A DNA stretch of 64,000 bases from a virus. The notes beneath the pieces were generated by a model. The model saw nothing but the letters and a program-made list of their open reading frames with translations, was not told the DNA's origin and ran no database searches. The DNA is taken from positions 62,001-126,000 of IMG/VR virus record IMGVR_UViG_3300006037_000005, one strand, 5' to 3'. Positions 8,955-17,622 of this stretch are shown here, piece by piece (positions within the stretch are counted from its first letter, which is position 1; each line of letters opens with the position of its first letter). The translations under genes were made by a program, and so were the position numbers.

Positions 8955-10580
8955 ATGGATCAATTTATAAAAAAGAATGAGATAAGGGCTATAGATATGT
9001 TCAATAGCACCACATCATATCTTGTTAGAAAATTTAATCAGGCAAGACAAATGTTTAGCTATAGTACTGCCTATGGTCAAATATTGCTTGTCTTACAAAA
9101 TCATTTTCAACTCATTTTATATTATATACAAGATTCAATTTCAGAATCAGTCATAAGCCAAGCCACAAGGGTTAACAACATTTATGGTTTAGCGGCCTTA
9201 GCTGGTCATGATGCTCAAAGGATGAGAACTGCAGTTGGCGAAATATCTTTGTCACCAAAATCTGCAACGATAAATTTGAAAGGCAATTCTGTCGTTATAC
9301 CAAATTTAACAAGAGTTAAATGTGTTAACAATGGTTTAACTTATATCATACACCTTGCACAAGATGAAAAATTGATAAATATAAATAACACAAGAACAAC
9401 GAACTTCAAAATTCTTGAGGGCAAATTTGACTACCAGATTCTTTATGGTACTGGGGAAGATATTCAATCAATAAACCTAAATATTGAACTTGGTAAAATG
9501 GTTGACAATGATATTTTTGATATAGAAGTCAATGGTGTGAAAGCATCCAAATTTGATTCTCTATATGATATACCATATGGTGTACTTGGTTATATCACAA
9601 GAAATTCAAACAATGGTATTTCATTTATTTTTGGTAATTCTTTGCAACACAAAATACCACAAGATGGGGAAGAAATCAGAATAGATTATCTTTTGAGTTC
9701 TGGTGTATCTGGTAATATTTATCAATCCGAAAATTTAACTTTCATATTTGTGGATTCTGGTATAGATACCGATGGTAATGATGTTGATTTGAATGATCTT
9801 TTCAATATAACTTGTACACTACCTCCAAGCCTTGGTGCTAATATGGAATCACCAGAACTAACAAAGGTTTTAGTACAATCTTTTTCAAGAAATCTAACAA
9901 TACATGATAGAGAAAGTTTGGAATATCATGTTAAAAAATTGAATTATTTTGCAAATGTTAAAGTTTTCAAAGTTTTAAACCAAACAACAAAAACTACCAA
10001 TGAATTCTCCATATTGTTATTTCCAAATATTAAAAACAAATTAACAGTAGATGATTATTTCTCAATGCCAATTTCCAATTTTTTGGTCTCGGAAGCGGAA
10101 ACCACAAGATTGAATGATTATTTTGATGAATCTGGTATAAAATCAACAAATCTTGCGATTTCTTATATAAGACCAACAATAAAAAGATATTCAATCATTA
10201 TACAGATTGATGCTTATAGATCTTTTAGAGGTGTTACAGTTACTAAAGAACTTATAAAAGAGAGAATAAAGGAGATTCTTGCTGATTATATGATTAACAA
10301 TACAAGATATAACAAAATACCAAATTCAGATATTGTTAAGATCTTAACAGAAAAAATTGATTATATCGATGCTGTTAAAGTAATCTTTAAATCAGAGGAT
10401 GGTAATGGTTTAGATAAAATGGGTAACATAAATGTTTCTTATGATCAAATCGCTGTAATAAGAGGTGGTTGGACCGATCAGGTTTCAAACATTTTCTATG
10501 AGGATTCTTTTAATATAGAAAATGATAAACCATCTGCAGTAAACTGTTATATCAACTTCATTAACGAATTTTTCATATGA
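8955..10580 (+). CDS. baseplate wedge protein, gp6/gpJ-like
   Basis: The 541-residue protein has the layout of baseplate-J/gp6-like proteins. A helical N-terminal part contains 'YGLAALAGHDAQRMRTAVGE'. It is followed by a beta-rich middle with insertions such as 'DYLLSSGVSGNIYQSENL', and a C-terminal part with 'RESLEYHVKKLNYFANVKVFKV' and 'VTVTKELIKERIKEILADYM', the hallmark of the J-family C-terminus. It should form the wedge ring of the contractile-tail baseplate. It starts a short plus-strand virion operon and overlaps the next ORF by 4 bp. Confidence 0.72.
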   Translation: MDQFIKKNEIRAIDMFNSTTSYLVRKFNQARQMFSYSTAYGQILLVLQNHFQLILYYIQDSISESVISQATRVNNIYGLAALAGHDAQRMRTAVGEISLSPKSATINLKGNSVVIPNLTRVKCVNNGLTYIIHLAQDEKLININNTRTTNFKILEGKFDYQILYGTGEDIQSINLNIELGKMVDNDIFDIEVNGVKASKFDSLYDIPYGVLGYITRNSNNGISFIFGNSLQHKIPQDGEEIRIDYLLSSGVSGNIYQSENLTFIFVDSGIDTDGNDVDLNDLFNITCTLPPSLGANMESPELTKVLVQSFSRNLTIHDRESLEYHVKKLNYFANVKVFKVLNQTTKTTNEFSILLFPNIKNKLTVDDYFSMPISNFLVSEAETTRLNDYFDESGIKSTNLAISYIRPTIKRYSIIIQIDAYRSFRGVTVTKELIKERIKEILADYMINNTRYNKIPNSDIVKILTEKIDYIDAVKVIFKSEDGNGLDKMGNINVSYDQIAVIRGGWTDQVSNIFYEDSFNIENDKPSAVNCYINFINEFFI

Positions 10581-10819
10581 TAGTAGAATCTAGATACAAA
10601 GCCAAAAAAACAAGAAATATACTTGTTGAAAACACAGGATATAATTACAAGGGTAGAATGCTATTGGATTCTCTAAATAACAATCTTTTTAAAAATCAAA
10701 ATCTTCTAGAATTTCTACAAAAAATCGAGGGTATATTAAATGAGGCTGTATATCAGGTTAAAACTATAAGAAAATTTTATAACCCCCTTGTAGATAAAGA
10801 CTCAGATTTAATAAATTAG
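10577..10819 (+). CDS. small virion-associated hypothetical protein
   Basis: The 80-residue protein overlaps the stop of the gp6-like gene (ATGA), so it is translationally coupled to it. It is helical in the middle ('LLEFLQKIEGILNEAVYQVKTI') and basic at the N-terminus, and ends with a TAG stop. By context it is probably a baseplate or tail accessory protein. No family is recognised. Confidence 0.55.
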   Translation: MIVESRYKAKKTRNILVENTGYNYKGRMLLDSLNNNLFKNQNLLEFLQKIEGILNEAVYQVKTIRKFYNPLVDKDSDLIN

Positions 10820-10883
10820 AAAGATTTTATATCACCTTTATCTACAGAATTTTCTTATAATTCTAAACACAGTCTGTTCGGAT

Positions 10884-11471
10884 TCATATCAAATTTTTGC
10901 GTTTAAAATATTCAATCACTGTCTTCGTTCTTAATAAATTACATCTATCTGACCAATGACTAAAATCTATTCCATCGGAAATGTGACCATCAATATAGGA
11001 CAAATCATCATCACTGGGTTCAAAATCTTTGAACCCTCTTTTATAAAACAGCTCTGTTAGTCTTTTAGCGTCTTTAGATAGAATAATACCATCAGATTGT
11101 TCTATATTACACATCAAATTAATAACTTTACTAGAAAAAGCAAAATATTTTTTAGATGATTTAGATATTTTTGGTGGCTTACTAACATATTTCCTACCCC
11201 TGAAATATGATTGCCTTAACTCTATTTTTAATTTAGCACCATTATTATATGCTTTTTGATTGTACCAAACAAACCATCGGCGTAATGTCATAGAACCACC
11301 AAAACTTCGTTCGCATTTTGATATAACACCACCCAAAGCACCCTCAAAATTATTATTAAGAAATTCCATCAAATATGATTTATATTTAAAAATATATAAA
11401 TGTTTTTTTAAAGATGAAGTTTCGTGTGGTCTAAACCAATATTCTGTATTTCTATGATTTCTTATTTTCAT
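10884..11471 (-). CDS. hypothetical basic protein
   Basis: The 195-residue, strongly basic protein is rich in Lys, Arg, Tyr and Trp ('RRWFVWYNQKAYNNGAKLKIELRQ'). It may bind nucleic acid, but no nuclease or HTH motif can be made out. It stands alone between the plus-strand baseplate genes (convergent) and the second methyltransferase, with about 95 bp of AT-rich spacer upstream. It could be a late-acquired accessory gene. Confidence 0.5.
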   Translation of the reverse strand: MKIRNHRNTEYWFRPHETSSLKKHLYIFKYKSYLMEFLNNNFEGALGGVISKCERSFGGSMTLRRWFVWYNQKAYNNGAKLKIELRQSYFRGRKYVSKPPKISKSSKKYFAFSSKVINLMCNIEQSDGIILSKDAKRLTELFYKRGFKDFEPSDDDLSYIDGHISDGIDFSHWSDRCNLLRTKTVIEYFKRKNLI

Positions 11472-11567
11472 ATTAATTTTTCTTTAGATTTTATATCATT
11501 AAACTACAATTTACCCCAACCACCTCTTTAACAACAACCGAAATCATCAGATAGAAATTTATTGCGT

Positions 11568-12590
11568 TTACCATAGAGGATCTTTGTGTCCATGAATAAT
11601 ACCATTGAATATATGTGCTATCACATCAACGGTCCAGCCATTACCTAGCATTTTATATCTTTGGTTGTCTGAGACACCCTGTGTGTATCCATCTTCAACT
11701 GTCTGTAGTCTTTCACATTCTGTTGGTGTTAATTTTCTTATAAAATTATCTGTTAAAACACCATGCCTATCGACAGCAGTTAATGTATAGAATTTTGATT
11801 TTGGTGGTTTAAATCTACCTCCATTGTGCCTAGATTTCAATTTGTCTGGTACTAAGCAAGGTATGGCATATAAACCTGTTTTTGCACCAAGACCACCACC
11901 ATTTGCTGATAATGTTACAGATTTATAATGTATGTTATACACTCTATTCCCTTGTGAATCTGTTCCAATAAAAGCAATCTTTCTTCTATCAACTTCATTA
12001 TCACAAATTATTATAGATCTTTCAGTATTTATGATATATTTTTGATCAACTTCCTCCTCAAGTATATCCTCCACTGTTAGTTTCGATTTTTCATATTCAA
12101 GATTCACTGGTATGTTCGTCCAATACCACCTTATTCTTTCCTGTGCTGAAAAATCTGTAGAATCTATTCTGATTGGATAAACTCCGACCAACTTTGTTAT
12201 GACATCCAAATACTCCTCTTTCATATTAACATTTTCAAGAAAGAAATATTTTGGTTGAAGTTCGTTCTTTAATCTCAGAAATTCAAAAAACAATTTACTC
12301 CTAGGATCATCAAAGTTTAACTGCTTACCAGCAAAACTAAAACCTTGGCATGGGCTTCCTCCCATCAAAAGGTCTATTTTTGGCAGATCTGTTGTCTTTA
12401 TATTTCTAACGTCACCAAGTTGTATTGTATTAGGAAAATTCTTTTGTGTGATAAAAATAGAAGATCTGCAAATTTCTGAGGCAAAGTATTGTTTGTATTT
12501 GATACCAATTTTGTTTAGTGCTATCTGCCCACACGACATACCATCAAAACATGATAAAACATTTTCTATTCCAAAATTCTGTTGCTCCAT
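11568..12590 (-). CDS. C5-cytosine DNA methyltransferase (full-length form)
   Basis: The 340-residue protein has all main motifs: I 'LSCFDGMSCGQIAL', IV GGSPCQGFSFAG, VI 'FLENV', VIII 'SAQERIRWYW' and X 'MLGNGWTVDVIAHIF'. The segment between VIII and X (about residues 190-290) is the target-recognition region and contains 'HYKSVTLSANGGGLGAKTGL'. It is a paralogue of 5370-6236, clearly alike at both ends but different in the recognition region, so the two probably methylate different sites. Both end in Leu-Trp. It is the last gene of the operon that starts near 18231. Confidence 0.88.
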   Translation of the reverse strand: MEQQNFGIENVLSCFDGMSCGQIALNKIGIKYKQYFASEICRSSIFITQKNFPNTIQLGDVRNIKTTDLPKIDLLMGGSPCQGFSFAGKQLNFDDPRSKLFFEFLRLKNELQPKYFFLENVNMKEEYLDVITKLVGVYPIRIDSTDFSAQERIRWYWTNIPVNLEYEKSKLTVEDILEEEVDQKYIINTERSIIICDNEVDRRKIAFIGTDSQGNRVYNIHYKSVTLSANGGGLGAKTGLYAIPCLVPDKLKSRHNGGRFKPPKSKFYTLTAVDRHGVLTDNFIRKLTPTECERLQTVEDGYTQGVSDNQRYKMLGNGWTVDVIAHIFNGIIHGHKDPLW

Positions 12591-12603
12591 AAAATAGCTG
12601 ATT

Positions 12604-13059
12604 CTATATTTTCTTTTTTATGGTTATGTTCTTATACAAACCATAAAATCCTGTCTTTGGATGTTGTAAAAAATCTATGCCATTTTTTCTTGATGGTAAA
12701 ACATCCTTAACTATCCACTCACCATTTATTTCTTTAAATTCAGATTTCACTATAACAATATCATTAAACTTGAATTCACCACCATTCTTTTTGAAAAGAT
12801 TTAATGATAGTGCGACCCATCTTATCTTGTTTAATCTCAATTTAATGGTATCAATAACAGATTGATTTGCCGTAACAGTTGGTGTTGGATCTGTTTGGCT
12901 TGTCGTTGGATGATATACTGAGCCAATCATCTGAACCTCTTTTTGAATTTCTTTTTTCTCTTGTGGATTAATGTTCTTCAGATTTTTGTTTACAGCCATA
13001 TTGTAAAAACCGAATTTTATTGCCACGAGAAAAATTATTAAAATATAGAATTTTTGCAT
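12604..13059 (-). CDS. membrane-anchored hypothetical protein
   Basis: The 151-residue protein has an N-terminal hydrophobic segment ('FYILIIFLVAIKFGFY', residues 4-19) that would be a signal anchor. A Pro/Thr-rich linker follows ('TSQTDPTPTV'), then a beta-rich C-terminal domain of about 75 residues. It is probably anchored in the inner membrane with the domain outside the cytoplasm. No family is recognised. It lies 13 bp before the methyltransferase. Confidence 0.55.
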   Translation of the reverse strand: MQKFYILIIFLVAIKFGFYNMAVNKNLKNINPQEKKEIQKEVQMIGSVYHPTTSQTDPTPTVTANQSVIDTIKLRLNKIRWVALSLNLFKKNGGEFKFNDIVIVKSEFKEINGEWIVKDVLPSRKNGIDFLQHPKTGFYGLYKNITIKKKI

Positions 13060-13069
13060 GATAATGTTT

Positions 13070-13270
13070 TTATTTTGTTATACTTATTATATCTTTAACA
13101 CAAACATATGGCGGCTCGGATATTTTTAATGATCTCGATGAATATTTAATAAAGATACCATCAACTTGAACAAGACCATCAAAGAAAGATATCTCTGAAC
13201 AATCCCTTGTGGTTTTTATGGTAGCAACACCATCACCAGTATCAATTTTATCATTATATTCAAATTTCAT
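13070..13270 (-). CDS. small hypothetical protein
   Basis: The 66-residue protein is predicted to be all beta ('DGVATIKTTRDCSEISFFDGLVQVDGIF') and ends with 'CVKDIISITK'. It overlaps the upstream gene by 4 bp and precedes the membrane protein by about 10 bp. No family is recognised. Confidence 0.52.
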   Translation of the reverse strand: MKFEYNDKIDTGDGVATIKTTRDCSEISFFDGLVQVDGIFIKYSSRSLKISEPPYVCVKDIISITK

Positions 13271-13608
13271 AGTAGAAGATTCTTAAGTTCTTTTATGGAT
13301 TTTTCTGATGTTTCGAAAGACAAAGCCCTGTTTATGGCTGATTTTATATTAACTGGACACCATGCCCAATCACCGAAATCTTCTTTGCTTGGCAATTTCT
13401 CCCTAGCAGGCATTATTACACCATTTGGTAGTTTTTGCTCTTTTGCTCTCTTAATTTTAAAAATTTCGTACACATTCGGATCATTGCTGTACTCACCATT
13501 TGCTTCATATATTGCAACAACTTCGCCTCTAAATATTTGTTTGAAATTGTATCCAGAATTTTTGTATTCTTCTGGTAATGGCTTATATTCTAAACTCTCT
13601 TCTGTCAT
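13267..13608 (-). CDS. hypothetical protein
   Basis: The 113-residue protein contains 'YKNSGYNFKQIFRGEVVAIYEANGEYSNDPNVYEIFKI' and 'AREKLPSKEDFGDWAWCP', a pattern often seen in small phage proteins of unknown role. It is coupled by 4-bp overlaps on both sides in a run of three short genes (13070-14027). Confidence 0.55.
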   Translation of the reverse strand: MTEESLEYKPLPEEYKNSGYNFKQIFRGEVVAIYEANGEYSNDPNVYEIFKIKRAKEQKLPNGVIMPAREKLPSKEDFGDWAWCPVNIKSAINRALSFETSEKSIKELKNLLL

Positions 13609-14027
13609 AATACTTTATATTTCAAAAAAATTTTCTTCATTTCATTGTTCAGACCATATCCACACAAAATTGATATGTAATCTCTGATTTTATCAACTGT
13701 TTTCATCTTGTCAAGAACTGATAAAATTTTGTCTGTGTAAAAATTTGTACGAATTCTGTTGTCTTGTATAAAACAAAGTATTTCAAATTCACACAATGTT
13801 TTCAAACCTTTGTTATATGGTTCAGAGTTTAAAGTTTCTAACCATTTCAATATCAAAATTTTCAATTCTTCTTGTAAAACACAAAAATATTCATTATCTA
13901 TAGAAATTGTGTTATTGTCAATGTAAATGTGACAATTTTTTATAAATGAAAGTTTTATATCTAATGAACCAATGGATTTTTTAAAAGATTGTGATCTTTT
14001 GCACTCTGCTATGAAATCTTTAATCAT
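13605..14027 (-). CDS. hypothetical protein
   Basis: The 140-residue Lys-rich, mostly helical protein has no recognised domain. It is the first of three overlapping small genes and starts 6 bp after the stop of the ECF-sigma/MORN gene, so it is in the same operon. Confidence 0.55.
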   Translation of the reverse strand: MIKDFIAECKRSQSFKKSIGSLDIKLSFIKNCHIYIDNNTISIDNEYFCVLQEELKILILKWLETLNSEPYNKGLKTLCEFEILCFIQDNRIRTNFYTDKILSVLDKMKTVDKIRDYISILCGYGLNNEMKKIFLKYKVL

Positions 14028-14033
14028 TTATTA

Positions 14034-15053
14034 TTAATCAAAAATGCCATATTCCTCAACAACACCATTTTCATCAAAGATTTCATAATAGCCTTTTTGG
14101 CCTTCATAATAGTCTATCGTTTCGAAGATTATGTGATTAGAATTATCATCAAATCCATATGTTTTGAAAATACCATGTTTCAGACCATTTTTGTAAACAC
14201 CAGATATTTTGATTTCTCCAGAATTGAAATAGACAGTGTTCCTTCCATCAAGAACACCGTTGTTGTAAGTCATGCTTGAAACAATGCAACCATCTTCATC
14301 AAATTTCTTTGCTACACCGTGTATTTTCGAATTCTCATTCAAAACGAATTCAAATTTCAATTCACCATTTGTGTGATAAAGTCTGATTGTTCCCTTTACA
14401 TTGTGGTTACCATCTTCAAAATCAGATGATGCCAATTCTTCTTTATACGCTGTACGTATTTTGTCACGAATCCTGTGTACCCTTGTTTTTACAGCACCTT
14501 CGGTATTAAGTTCGTATTTTTCTTTTATCTGAGTATAATCATTTTGTGAGAAAATCGCATCTTTAAAAAATGTTAATTTATCTTCCTCAAGATTTTCAAC
14601 AATGTTAAGAACTCTATTGTATTGTTTATCGAAACTGTTATGTAAAAGTTCACAACACTCCACAGAATTCATTGAATCATCTTTATCTTTATTGATGATG
14701 TCTAGTAGATCATTCGAATCTTCAATATCATCGAAGACGTTTAATTTTGAGATTGCTACAACTTTAGCTTTTGCAGATTTGTTGTAAAGCATTTTAGAAA
14801 AATTTTGCGAAAGAGTGTAGATGTAAGATAAGAAAGATTTATCATCTACGAAAGTGTAATTTTTGTTGGAATGGACCTTTATGAAGACCGTCTGTGCGAT
14901 TTCTTCAACCAAGGCTGAATTTCTAAGAATGTTGTTTGAGGCTGACTTTACTATCGGTAGACATATTTTGTAAAGTTCATTGAAATTTTTTTCACTACGG
15001 TTTTCGAAATATTGTTTTGCAACAGCCTGGATTTTTAAAGATTTTGGGTTCAT
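14034..15053 (-). CDS. ECF-type sigma factor fused to MORN-like repeats
   Basis: The first ~200 of 339 residues read as an ECF sigma factor. Region 2 includes 'VEEIAQTVFIKVHSN...FLSYIYTLSQNF', and a region-4 helix-turn-helix is seen in 'YTQIKEKYELNTEGAVKTRVHRIRDKI'. The rest (about 225-339) is a set of MORN/YwqK-like repeats: 'GTIRLYHTNGELKFE', 'GVAKKFDEDGCIVSS', 'GRNTVYFNSGEIKISG', 'GIFKTYGFDDNS', 'GYYEIFDENGVVEEYG'. MORN-like repeats are usually binding or antitoxin-like modules, so the fusion is unusual. It may redirect host RNA polymerase and be controlled through the repeat domain. About 70 bp without genes lies upstream, enough for a promoter. Confidence 0.75.
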   Translation of the reverse strand: MNPKSLKIQAVAKQYFENRSEKNFNELYKICLPIVKSASNNILRNSALVEEIAQTVFIKVHSNKNYTFVDDKSFLSYIYTLSQNFSKMLYNKSAKAKVVAISKLNVFDDIEDSNDLLDIINKDKDDSMNSVECCELLHNSFDKQYNRVLNIVENLEEDKLTFFKDAIFSQNDYTQIKEKYELNTEGAVKTRVHRIRDKIRTAYKEELASSDFEDGNHNVKGTIRLYHTNGELKFEFVLNENSKIHGVAKKFDEDGCIVSSMTYNNGVLDGRNTVYFNSGEIKISGVYKNGLKHGIFKTYGFDDNSNHIIFETIDYYEGQKGYYEIFDENGVVEEYGIFD

Positions 15054-15126
15054 AAAATGCTCTCGTTTAAAATGTTTCTATTAAACAAAGAAAGCATATC
15101 TGTGTTAAAATCTTGTAAAAATTGTA

Positions 15127-16251
15127 TTAAGAATTTGTTAAGAAATCAGCTGGAGTATAAACTTCATATCCAATGGAGAAAATATCTTTTATGATAGATT
15201 TGAATTTGTTGTATCCAAGTTTTTGTATTTCATCTGAATAGACGTGATATAAAGGGTTTTCAAAATATTTTTCGGCATTAGAATATCTAAGTATATCTTC
15301 TTTTTTATCTGAAAGTATTTTATTGGATTTCAATATATCAAAACGTTTTTCAGTCAAAAAATCATCGATATTTGATATAAAGAAACCGAATTTTTCTTTT
15401 ACCTTATCAACATTTGCCTTGCTAGTAGTCATACCGAACAACAAGTAATAATCCTTGTTATAGGATGTTCTAGAGATCTGAATGCTATAGCAAAGATTTT
15501 CGTCATATCTGAATATTTTGTAAAGTGGACTATTTAAGCCATCAGAAAAATAATCACAAATGAAAGATGAGAGATAATGATAACTTGATATTTTGTTGGT
15601 TAAAAATAATATTGGATAGAGGTCATCTGATTCTCCGATTCTAATGAAATCCGATTCATTAGATGGCCTTCTATCAGAAAGATCAAATTCGGTGAAGGAT
15701 TTTTTCTCAAAATTGGTCTCTAAATTTTTTGAAACATTTACTACTGAAGATGGATTTTCAAATATTGTTTTTAACCATTCATCGATTTTTGGTTTTGTGC
15801 AAGATCTTATATCTTCTATAGAACCTATTGGCATGTAATCACTAAAAACCTTCCTGTGAACATTCATCAACAGATTACCAAATGGTGAATCTGTTGAATC
15901 ATAATATTCTTGAATTATTATGTTCTTTTCTTTTTCTATAACTTCCTGAGAGAATTCTAGATTCAATATCCTTTTAAGAATTTCTTCTTTATGAAATGAT
16001 AGTTTATCTTCGAAACCTTTAAAATGGAAAACTATCTGTTCAGGAGAGGTGTAAGCATTCCATTCTATAAAATCTTTTTGTAAATCATCAAAGATATCAT
16101 TGAGGCTTTCACATATCAAATGTTCACAGATGTGAGAATATCCTCTAAAACCATAATACTCAACAGAGGAAGAACCATTATAAACTATCCAAAGAGAAGA
16201 TAGATCATTATTAGATTTTATGTTTATGATATTAGAAAGAGCAGAATCCAT
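15127..16251 (-). CDS. M16-family (insulinase/processing-peptidase-like) zinc protease
   Basis: The 374-residue protein has the inverted zinc motif HxxEH at residues 40-44 (HICEH). A 'WNAYTSPEQIVFHF' strand follows, and 'EKEKNIIIQEYYDS' gives the third zinc ligand Glu115, about 71 residues later as in M16 enzymes. The C-terminal half has 'LNSPLYKIFRYDENLCYSI', matching the Arg/Tyr substrate-binding segment of the second M16 domain. Both domains appear present but compact. A phage role could be processing of a host or virion polypeptide. It is unrelated to the T4 prohead protease. Confidence 0.8.
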   Translation of the reverse strand: MDSALSNIINIKSNNDLSSLWIVYNGSSSVEYYGFRGYSHICEHLICESLNDIFDDLQKDFIEWNAYTSPEQIVFHFKGFEDKLSFHKEEILKRILNLEFSQEVIEKEKNIIIQEYYDSTDSPFGNLLMNVHRKVFSDYMPIGSIEDIRSCTKPKIDEWLKTIFENPSSVVNVSKNLETNFEKKSFTEFDLSDRRPSNESDFIRIGESDDLYPILFLTNKISSYHYLSSFICDYFSDGLNSPLYKIFRYDENLCYSIQISRTSYNKDYYLLFGMTTSKANVDKVKEKFGFFISNIDDFLTEKRFDILKSNKILSDKKEDILRYSNAEKYFENPLYHVYSDEIQKLGYNKFKSIIKDIFSIGYEVYTPADFLTNS

Positions 16252-16274
16252 GTTTTTCTATATATAACAAAAAT

Positions 16275-16877
16275 CTATCTTTGAATAGGTATGAATTGTG
16301 GTTCACCATTTTCTATGGTGAAAGAACCATATGGTAAAGCGAATTCTTTCACATCTTTTACATCTTCATACTTCACTGGTATGCCAAATTGTAAAAGTAA
16401 AGTATAAAGATTCGTAGCTGTTACATCAATAAGTGTTCTATCTTCCTTATATTCCACCTTGAATGCTATTTTATCTTCATCTATATCAACACCAGAATTG
16501 TGTAAAGCAAGGAATACATCTCTTACAGCTAAACAGAATTTTTGTTTGTCTGTTTTATCACCATCTTTCTCGATATCAAATATATCTTTTATAATAAGTG
16601 AAACGGTTGCATTGAGTTTTTCTATATCAAAATTGGCTATGATCTTCTGTTGGTGAAAATTTCTAGCATCTTCAATATTATCAAAATTTGTTGATAACAC
16701 TGGATATATTTTAACTATATGAGATTCTTTATATTTAGCAACTTTATCCACAAGATCTTTAAAATCTTGGCAGATTGTTATAAGATTTTTCGTTGCACTA
16801 TCAGATGTCTGATCAGATAAAATAAGACTTGTTTTTTTCGTGAAATAAACTACGTATTCTGGTTCTTTAAATTCCAT
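16275..16877 (-). CDS. hypothetical protein upstream of M16 peptidase
   Basis: The 200-residue protein has no recognised domain. It has mixed alpha/beta character, with 'YVVYFTKKTSLILSDQ' at the start, a helical centre and a beta-like C-terminus. It starts one base after the preceding gene's stop and precedes the M16 peptidase by about 20 bp, so a shared role is possible but not shown. Confidence 0.57.
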   Translation of the reverse strand: MEFKEPEYVVYFTKKTSLILSDQTSDSATKNLITICQDFKDLVDKVAKYKESHIVKIYPVLSTNFDNIEDARNFHQQKIIANFDIEKLNATVSLIIKDIFDIEKDGDKTDKQKFCLAVRDVFLALHNSGVDIDEDKIAFKVEYKEDRTLIDVTATNLYTLLLQFGIPVKYEDVKDVKEFALPYGSFTIENGEPQFIPIQR

Positions 16878-16878
16878 T

Positions 16879-17145
16879 TTAAATATTATTTTCTATTTCT
16901 TCAATAATTATATCGAGATCGTAATCATTATCGAGATCGTAATGGTATTTCTTCTTTGTGGCATCTGGTATTTGATAGACTTCAAAATTCTCTACATCTA
17001 TGCAGATGGATTCAGATTCCGAGTCCTCATCATCAAAGAAGCTAAAACAATCTCTGTTAAATCCAATGTTTATAAGTCTATCTTTTAATTTGATTAAAAG
17101 ATTTGGATCTGCCTCTTTTATTAGAACGAACAATTTTTGTGCCAT
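16879..17145 (-). CDS. small acidic hypothetical protein
   Basis: The 88-residue acidic protein ('FFDDEDSESESICIDVENFE', 'DLDNDYDLDIIIEEIE') has no recognised domain. It has a tight spacing of 1-3 bp to both neighbours. Its first codons (ATGGCACAAAAATTG) resemble a sigma-54 site by chance. Confidence 0.55.
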   Translation of the reverse strand: MAQKLFVLIKEADPNLLIKLKDRLINIGFNRDCFSFFDDEDSESESICIDVENFEVYQIPDATKKKYHYDLDNDYDLDIIIEEIENNI

Positions 17146-17148
17146 ATT

Positions 17149-17571
17149 TTATTGGAGAGTGTTATTTAAATCACAATTGGTTTTAATTAAAGAATCTAAA
17201 CTTGAAATCTGATCAAGTTTCTTTTGTTCATACATTTCCTTTATTCTAACCATAGCATAACCACCAAGGTTCAATCTCTCTTTTATGGAGAAAGATGGTG
17301 AAGTTTCTATGAAATTTACTGAAACATCTCTACCATTTAGAACACCTATTTTGACATGGATGAATGAATCAGATTTCTTGGTTGATATAACAAAAGTGTC
17401 GTTTGTTTGTATTATGGTTGAATCTGGATCATTAACAAGGCTCAATATTTTAAGGAATATTGAGTAATCCTCCTTGTTTGTGGTTCTTTGGAAGTCTGTT
17501 TTTTGCAATCTTTTTTCATTGAACAGCTGATACCAAAGTTTGACAAAATTCAATTTTATTTTTCTAAACAT
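17149..17571 (-). CDS. hypothetical protein
   Basis: The 140-residue protein has a basic N-terminus ('LNFVKLWYQLFNEKRLQK'), a central beta region ('TIIQTNDTFVISTKKSDSFIHVKIGVLNG') and a helical C-terminus. No family is recognised. It starts about 50 bp after the gene 17623-18009 and continues the leftward operon. Confidence 0.55.
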   Translation of the reverse strand: MFRKIKLNFVKLWYQLFNEKRLQKTDFQRTTNKEDYSIFLKILSLVNDPDSTIIQTNDTFVISTKKSDSFIHVKIGVLNGRDVSVNFIETSPSFSIKERLNLGGYAMVRIKEMYEQKKLDQISSLDSLIKTNCDLNNTLQ

Positions 17572-17622
17572 TTTCTTTTTTGTTTATTTATATTTTGTAA
17601 CACAAATGGTTACAGAATTGCG

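Noticed and set aside
10840-10870. Weak hairpin after the 80-aa gene
   Set aside because: It has only a 6-bp AT stem without a T-run; not good enough to call a terminator.
11500-11590. Minus-strand frame Y-G-K-R-N-K-F-L-S-D-D-F-G-C-C after the second methyltransferase
   Set aside because: It is short and has no independent start. It could be a lost C-terminus of the methyltransferase, but both paralogues end in Leu-Trp, so the annotated end is probably right.
17128-17146. Sigma-54-like TGGCACAAAAATTG on the minus strand
   Set aside because: It is formed by the first codons of gene 16879-17145, has no downstream start in the correct place, and the -12 box is imperfect.
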